Shown here piece by piece: positions 19,088 through 22,510 of a DNA stretch of 22,510 nucleotides. Each line of letters begins with the position of its first letter. Positions within the stretch are counted from its first letter, which is position 1. Made by a program: the position numbers and the translations under genes. Under the pieces are notes generated by a model that was given only the letters and a program-made list of their open reading frames with translations, did not search any database and was not told the DNA's origin. Source of the DNA: a virus; IMG/VR virus record IMGVR_UViG_3300009419_000111, positions 1 to 22,510 of that record; one strand, given 5' to 3'.

Positions 19088-22000
19088 GAACGCTTTCTCA
19101 CGGCAGTCGTGTTGCGGGTGAGTGACTTGGACATTTGACTATTCGGGTTGTCCATCTCACGCGCTACGATAGCACCTGCCTGCGTGGCAAGCAACTTTTG
19201 CGCCTCCTGCCGCGCGGTAATGCGGATCTCGTCAGCACTGATGCGCTCGACACTGTGGGCAACACCACCCGCATTGTTGACTACGGTAACTTTCATGCCG
19301 CCCGCACCACGCGTGTTTTTCGCTGCAATTGACTTGCCGCTGTTGACCGCTTGGAGCAAACCAAGGTTGCGCTTGGTGGCGTCGGCGTTGACTACAAACT
19401 CACCGTTGGACAGGCGGGCAGGGATACTGTCGCTGCGGCTTGTGCCTTTACCCGCGACATAACCACCGTCAGCAAAGGCGGCGAGCGCCGACAAGCTCTT
19501 GGTCAAGCCGAAGGTGCTGGTGATGCCTGTCATGGCCGGTACGCTGTTACCGCCTGCTGTCGCGAGGGACACGGCCGCAGCGGCAGGGGCGGCGGCAGTA
19601 GCGATTGCGGTCATGGCTGTTACTTGGGCCGCCGTGGTGGCTTTGGTCGCCAGCAGCGCCACTGCCACGTCTTTTTTGGCTATCAAACTTTTGAACACCG
19701 ATTGTAGGGCGAGCTGGATACCGAGCTTAACTACAGCGGAAATAGCTTCCTGCACAATAGTCTGACCGAGCTGCCGGAATTTTTCAGTCAGGACTTCGGC
19801 TGTTGTAACGCTGCGGCCAAGGTCTTGCTCCATTTGCGCTTTAAGCTCGCGGGTGTTCGTGGCAACGTCAGCGATGGCCGCAGCGATACCGTCAACAGCC
19901 GAAGTCAGGCTACCCTGAATCATGTCCGCGATTGCAATACCGTAGGCAGGCATTTGTGCCATAAAGTTAGCGAAGCCGAGCTGTGCGAAGCCTAGAATGC
20001 CCACACTGTCCGACATAGCTGCATTCAAGCCGAGCTGTTCTGCTTTGATGCCCCATAGCTGCTGTCGGTAGCTGGACAGGCTCACACCACCTTGTTCGTA
20101 CAACCAGTTAAGGGTGGCTTGCTTCTGTGCCAACACCTCGGCCTGTCCGATAGTGGCGTCGTATGCTTCCTTACGCGCTGCCTCCATGTCGATCTGCTGC
20201 TGCATCAGAGTCAGCTCGACACGTAGGTCACTTTCGTTCGACTCGAACAGCGGCAGCTCTCCGATGGCTTCAGCACGCTTGCGAATTTCAAGCAACTTCT
20301 GCTCGATGACTAGCTGCTTGCCGTAGACGCCTTGCAGCGCCATTTCTTCCTGCATTGCTTTGACTACGCCGTACGAGGCGTCCTCAGCCTCTTTACGCGC
20401 CTCGGCCAGCTCGTACGTTTTTCTGGCGTAAAACTTAGCACTGACTGCATTGCTACGATACAACGCGCCTAGTGCTTTTTCCATCCGGTCAAAGTTTGGC
20501 TCGCTGCGGTATTCGTCATGCAGCTCTTTGGTGACTGAAGCAAGCCGTTCTGTCTCGACGCGCTCGGCCACTAAATTACGAAGCGTCTGCTTCTCGCCAT
20601 CGCCAAGTGGCGCGAGCTTCTGCGACCGCAGTTGCTCAATCAAACCCATCATGGCCTGATTGATTTCGCGTGTCGGCTCAAGGTCAAACGCTAAGTCGAT
20701 AGCGTTCTGTTGTTCGCGTCTGAACGCCTCGATAAGCTCAAGCCGTTTCTTTAGCTTTTCTTCTTCCTCGTCGTTACCGCCGGTAGGGCTGGTTCCGGTG
20801 CGCAACGCAGCCTGTGCAGCAGCTTCTTTCTGCTTCTGCTGCCGACGCTGCAAAGCCCGCTCATTGACTCGATCACCAAACAAATCGAGCGCATCGCGGC
20901 CAACAGTCTGCTCCGGCGTAAAGCCGAAGCCTTCTTCCGGCTCAAGCCGGTACTTCATTGTCACGACCAGCGGCTTGCCCGTGAAATAACCAAACACTTC
21001 ATTGATGAGCATGGCCCAGCCGTTAAAGATCGTGGTGAACAGGTCGTCCACGCCTTTGATGAACCACTGTGCCGCCGCCTTGGCGTTACGCCAGACGTTC
21101 ATCATGACGGTCAAGATCCAGTCGAACCCAAATGCCACGCCCTTGGCAAAAGCTGTGATACCTGCCATCAGTACGTCAGTGAACGACTTAAAATCGGCCT
21201 CGCCCAGTCCGGTAAAGTCCATGAACGCGTTCGCCATAGTGACGATGGTGTCACCAAAGAACGCGCCAAGCTCCTGCACCGCACCGAGCACGACGTCCCC
21301 GAAGGTTACGCCGGTTTGCGTGTTCACGATCATCTGGTCGCCGAAAGCAGCAGCGATCCCGAGAATTGCGGTCAGCGCGAGTAGGATAGGGCCGAAGCTA
21401 AACGCAGCGATCATCATCCGCCCCGCCGTCGCTGCGGCGACGCCCAGCCCGCGCCAACTTGCCGCCCATACAGCGTTCAGTGCGATACCTGCGACCGCGC
21501 GGGCGCTTAATGCAGCGTTGACAGCCAGAAAAGCGCTGAACCGCGCCGTGGCGCTAAGGGCAGCCAGTGCCAGCATGCTAAAGCGCGTGATCACGCCGCT
21601 CAGTACGATAGCCAGCCCAGCGACAGGGCCACGGAGCCGCAACACAGCCAAACCGGCTTTAGCCAGCAGGGCAGAGGCCAGCGCGAGCACACCCCAAATA
21701 CGCGGCGCGAGCAAGGCGAGAATCAGTGGCAGAATAAAGATAAGTGCCCCACCGAGGATGTTCAGGTTCGCGCTCAGCAGTGCAATGCCGGACGCGATTG
21801 TCGCAGTGATGCCCACAGCTTTATCGAATTCACCGAACGTCTGCATCAGGTTGTTGCGGAGGACTTGGAACGCGTCGCCGATAGTCCACTTCAACTTGGC
21901 AAACTTCTCATCGACAACCGCCGCAGCACCGGCCAAACCTTTACGCATGATGTCAGCCGTAATCTTACCCTCGGGAGCCATTTTAAGCAGCTCACCACGG

Positions 22001-22510
22001 GTGACGTTCAACGCCTTGGCGATGTTGTCCACAACGATAGGCGCGTTTTCCATCATGGAACGGAATTCGTCACCGTCCAGTTTGCCCTTGTTGAACGCCT
22101 GCGACATCTGAATCATGGCGGAGCGGGTTTCGGACGACGTTGCGCCGGTCAGCTTCAGTGCCTTAGCCAAGGTTTCAGTCATGCGTGCCGCTTCGTCCAT
22201 CGTGCCGCCTGACTGACTGATCGCCAAGTCGAGACGCACGAACGTAGTGGTCAGCTCCTGTACCGGCGCACGCGCGTTGTTTGCAATTTTGAACATCTTG
22301 TCAGTGAGCTGGTTGACCATTTCCATCGGCTCGGCCACGGTGCTCAAACGGTTTTGCAGTCGAGTGTATCCGTCAGCCATATCGACCAAGTGGTGTGCCG
22401 TCAGTGACGCGCCGCCTAGTGCTGCCAAGGTCTTGGCCCAGCGCAAGCCGTCGGAACGCAGGAAGCTGCATTTGCGCTGTAGCGTGTCCATTGCGCCCGC
22501 GTGTTGTGAC
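19084..22510 (-). CDS. Tape measure protein, N-terminus outside window
   Basis: The frame is open to the right edge (22510), so the first ATG inside the window (22491) is probably internal. At least 1141 residues are visible. Residues from ATG 22491 match the lambda-type tape measure N-terminal domain: DMADGYTRLQNRLSTVAEP, LDLAISQSGGTMDEAARMTE, AFNKGKLDGDEFRSMMENAP. A long hydrophobic region of several helices follows (about residues 240-375), then charged coiled-coil segments (EEEEKLKKRLELIEAFRREQ and similar). A conserved C-terminus (VAGKGTSRSDSIPARLSNGEF) closes the protein. It sets tail length, fills the tail tube and is ejected with DNA; the hydrophobic helices may help cross the inner membrane. 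The stop overlaps the next gene by ATGA. Confidence 0.92.
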   Translation of the reverse strand, partial: SQHAGAMDTLQRKCSFLRSDGLRWAKTLAALGGASLTAHHLVDMADGYTRLQNRLSTVAEPMEMVNQLTDKMFKIANNARAPVQELTTTFVRLDLAISQSGGTMDEAARMTETLAKALKLTGATSSETRSAMIQMSQAFNKGKLDGDEFRSMMENAPIVVDNIAKALNVTRGELLKMAPEGKITADIMRKGLAGAAAVVDEKFAKLKWTIGDAFQVLRNNLMQTFGEFDKAVGITATIASGIALLSANLNILGGALIFILPLILALLAPRIWGVLALASALLAKAGLAVLRLRGPVAGLAIVLSGVITRFSMLALAALSATARFSAFLAVNAALSARAVAGIALNAVWAASWRGLGVAAATAGRMMIAAFSFGPILLALTAILGIAAAFGDQMIVNTQTGVTFGDVVLGAVQELGAFFGDTIVTMANAFMDFTGLGEADFKSFTDVLMAGITAFAKGVAFGFDWILTVMMNVWRNAKAAAQWFIKGVDDLFTTIFNGWAMLINEVFGYFTGKPLVVTMKYRLEPEEGFGFTPEQTVGRDALDLFGDRVNERALQRRQQKQKEAAAQAALRTGTSPTGGNDEEEEKLKKRLELIEAFRREQQNAIDLAFDLEPTREINQAMMGLIEQLRSQKLAPLGDGEKQTLRNLVAERVETERLASVTKELHDEYRSEPNFDRMEKALGALYRSNAVSAKFYARKTYELAEARKEAEDASYGVVKAMQEEMALQGVYGKQLVIEQKLLEIRKRAEAIGELPLFESNESDLRVELTLMQQQIDMEAARKEAYDATIGQAEVLAQKQATLNWLYEQGGVSLSSYRQQLWGIKAEQLGLNAAMSDSVGILGFAQLGFANFMAQMPAYGIAIADMIQGSLTSAVDGIAAAIADVATNTRELKAQMEQDLGRSVTTAEVLTEKFRQLGQTIVQEAISAVVKLGIQLALQSVFKSLIAKKDVAVALLATKATTAAQVTAMTAIATAAAPAAAAVSLATAGGNSVPAMTGITSTFGLTKSLSALAAFADGGYVAGKGTSRSDSIPARLSNGEFVVNADATKRNLGLLQAVNSGKSIAAKNTRGAGGMKVTVVNNAGGVAHSVERISADEIRITARQEAQKLLATQAGAIVAREMDNPNSQMSKSLTRNTTAVRKRS

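Noticed and set aside
21002-22111. 369-residue open frame on the + strand opposite the tape measure gene
   Set aside because: It lies wholly antisense to a well supported tape measure gene, its product is made of Ser, Ala, Pro and Arg runs without any fold-like pattern, and no ribosome binding site or neighbouring + strand gene supports it.

Overview
The window is part of a tailed bacteriophage genome. It encodes a lambda-type tail module (tape measure, minor tail proteins, NlpC/P60 peptidase, TipJ-type tip protein) and a compact phage replication/recombination module. The lambda-like tail genes suggest a siphovirus of a Gram-negative, probably proteobacterial, host. The host genus cannot be read from the sequence. 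There is no integrase, terminase, capsid gene or endolysin here, so lifestyle and packaging type cannot be judged. No rRNA, tRNA, insertion sequence or CRISPR array was seen.

Layout. (1) Positions 1-1199, + strand: four small overlapping genes of unknown function, ended by a clear intrinsic terminator at 1263-1295. (2) Positions 1342-3269, + strand: two beta-rich proteins that look like distant paralogues, with a zinc-dependent cytidine/dCMP deaminase gene between them. (3) Positions 3274-5797, - strand: a 71-residue helix-turn-helix protein and, overlapping it, a 773-residue primase-polymerase fused to a DUF3987 helicase-like domain. (4) Positions 5798-5919: an AT-rich divergent control region with a good sigma70-type promoter and two copies of a repeated motif spaced 42-44 bp. 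(5) Positions 5920-13865, + strand: the replication operon. Its genes in order are an unknown 135-residue protein, a Sak4-like ATPase, a DUF669 single-strand-binding protein, a DUF3268 zinc-ribbon protein, a PD-(D/E)XK nuclease with Cys cluster, an SF2 helicase, a small Cys protein, a sliding-clamp-like protein and a family A DNA polymerase. (6) Positions 13806-22510, - strand: the tail operon, running from the tape measure (cut by the window edge) through minor tail proteins, DUF1833, NlpC/P60 and TipJ to two small membrane proteins. It ends antisense to the last 60 bases of the polymerase gene.

How it works together. The primase-helicase, helicase, polymerase, putative clamp and SSB could form a largely self-sufficient replisome. 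Sak4, the nuclease and the SSB would handle single-strand annealing recombination. The HTH protein sits in the primase operon and faces the replication operon across the repeat-bearing region, so it is a candidate switch for both arms. Neighbouring genes mostly overlap by ATGA or TGATG junctions, which points to translational coupling.

The most notable items are the clamp-like protein directly upstream of PolA, the SSB-tip-like C-terminus of the 70-residue Cys protein, the paralogous pair around the deaminase, and the tandem operator-like repeats. All functions are read from sequence motifs and family knowledge; no search was run.
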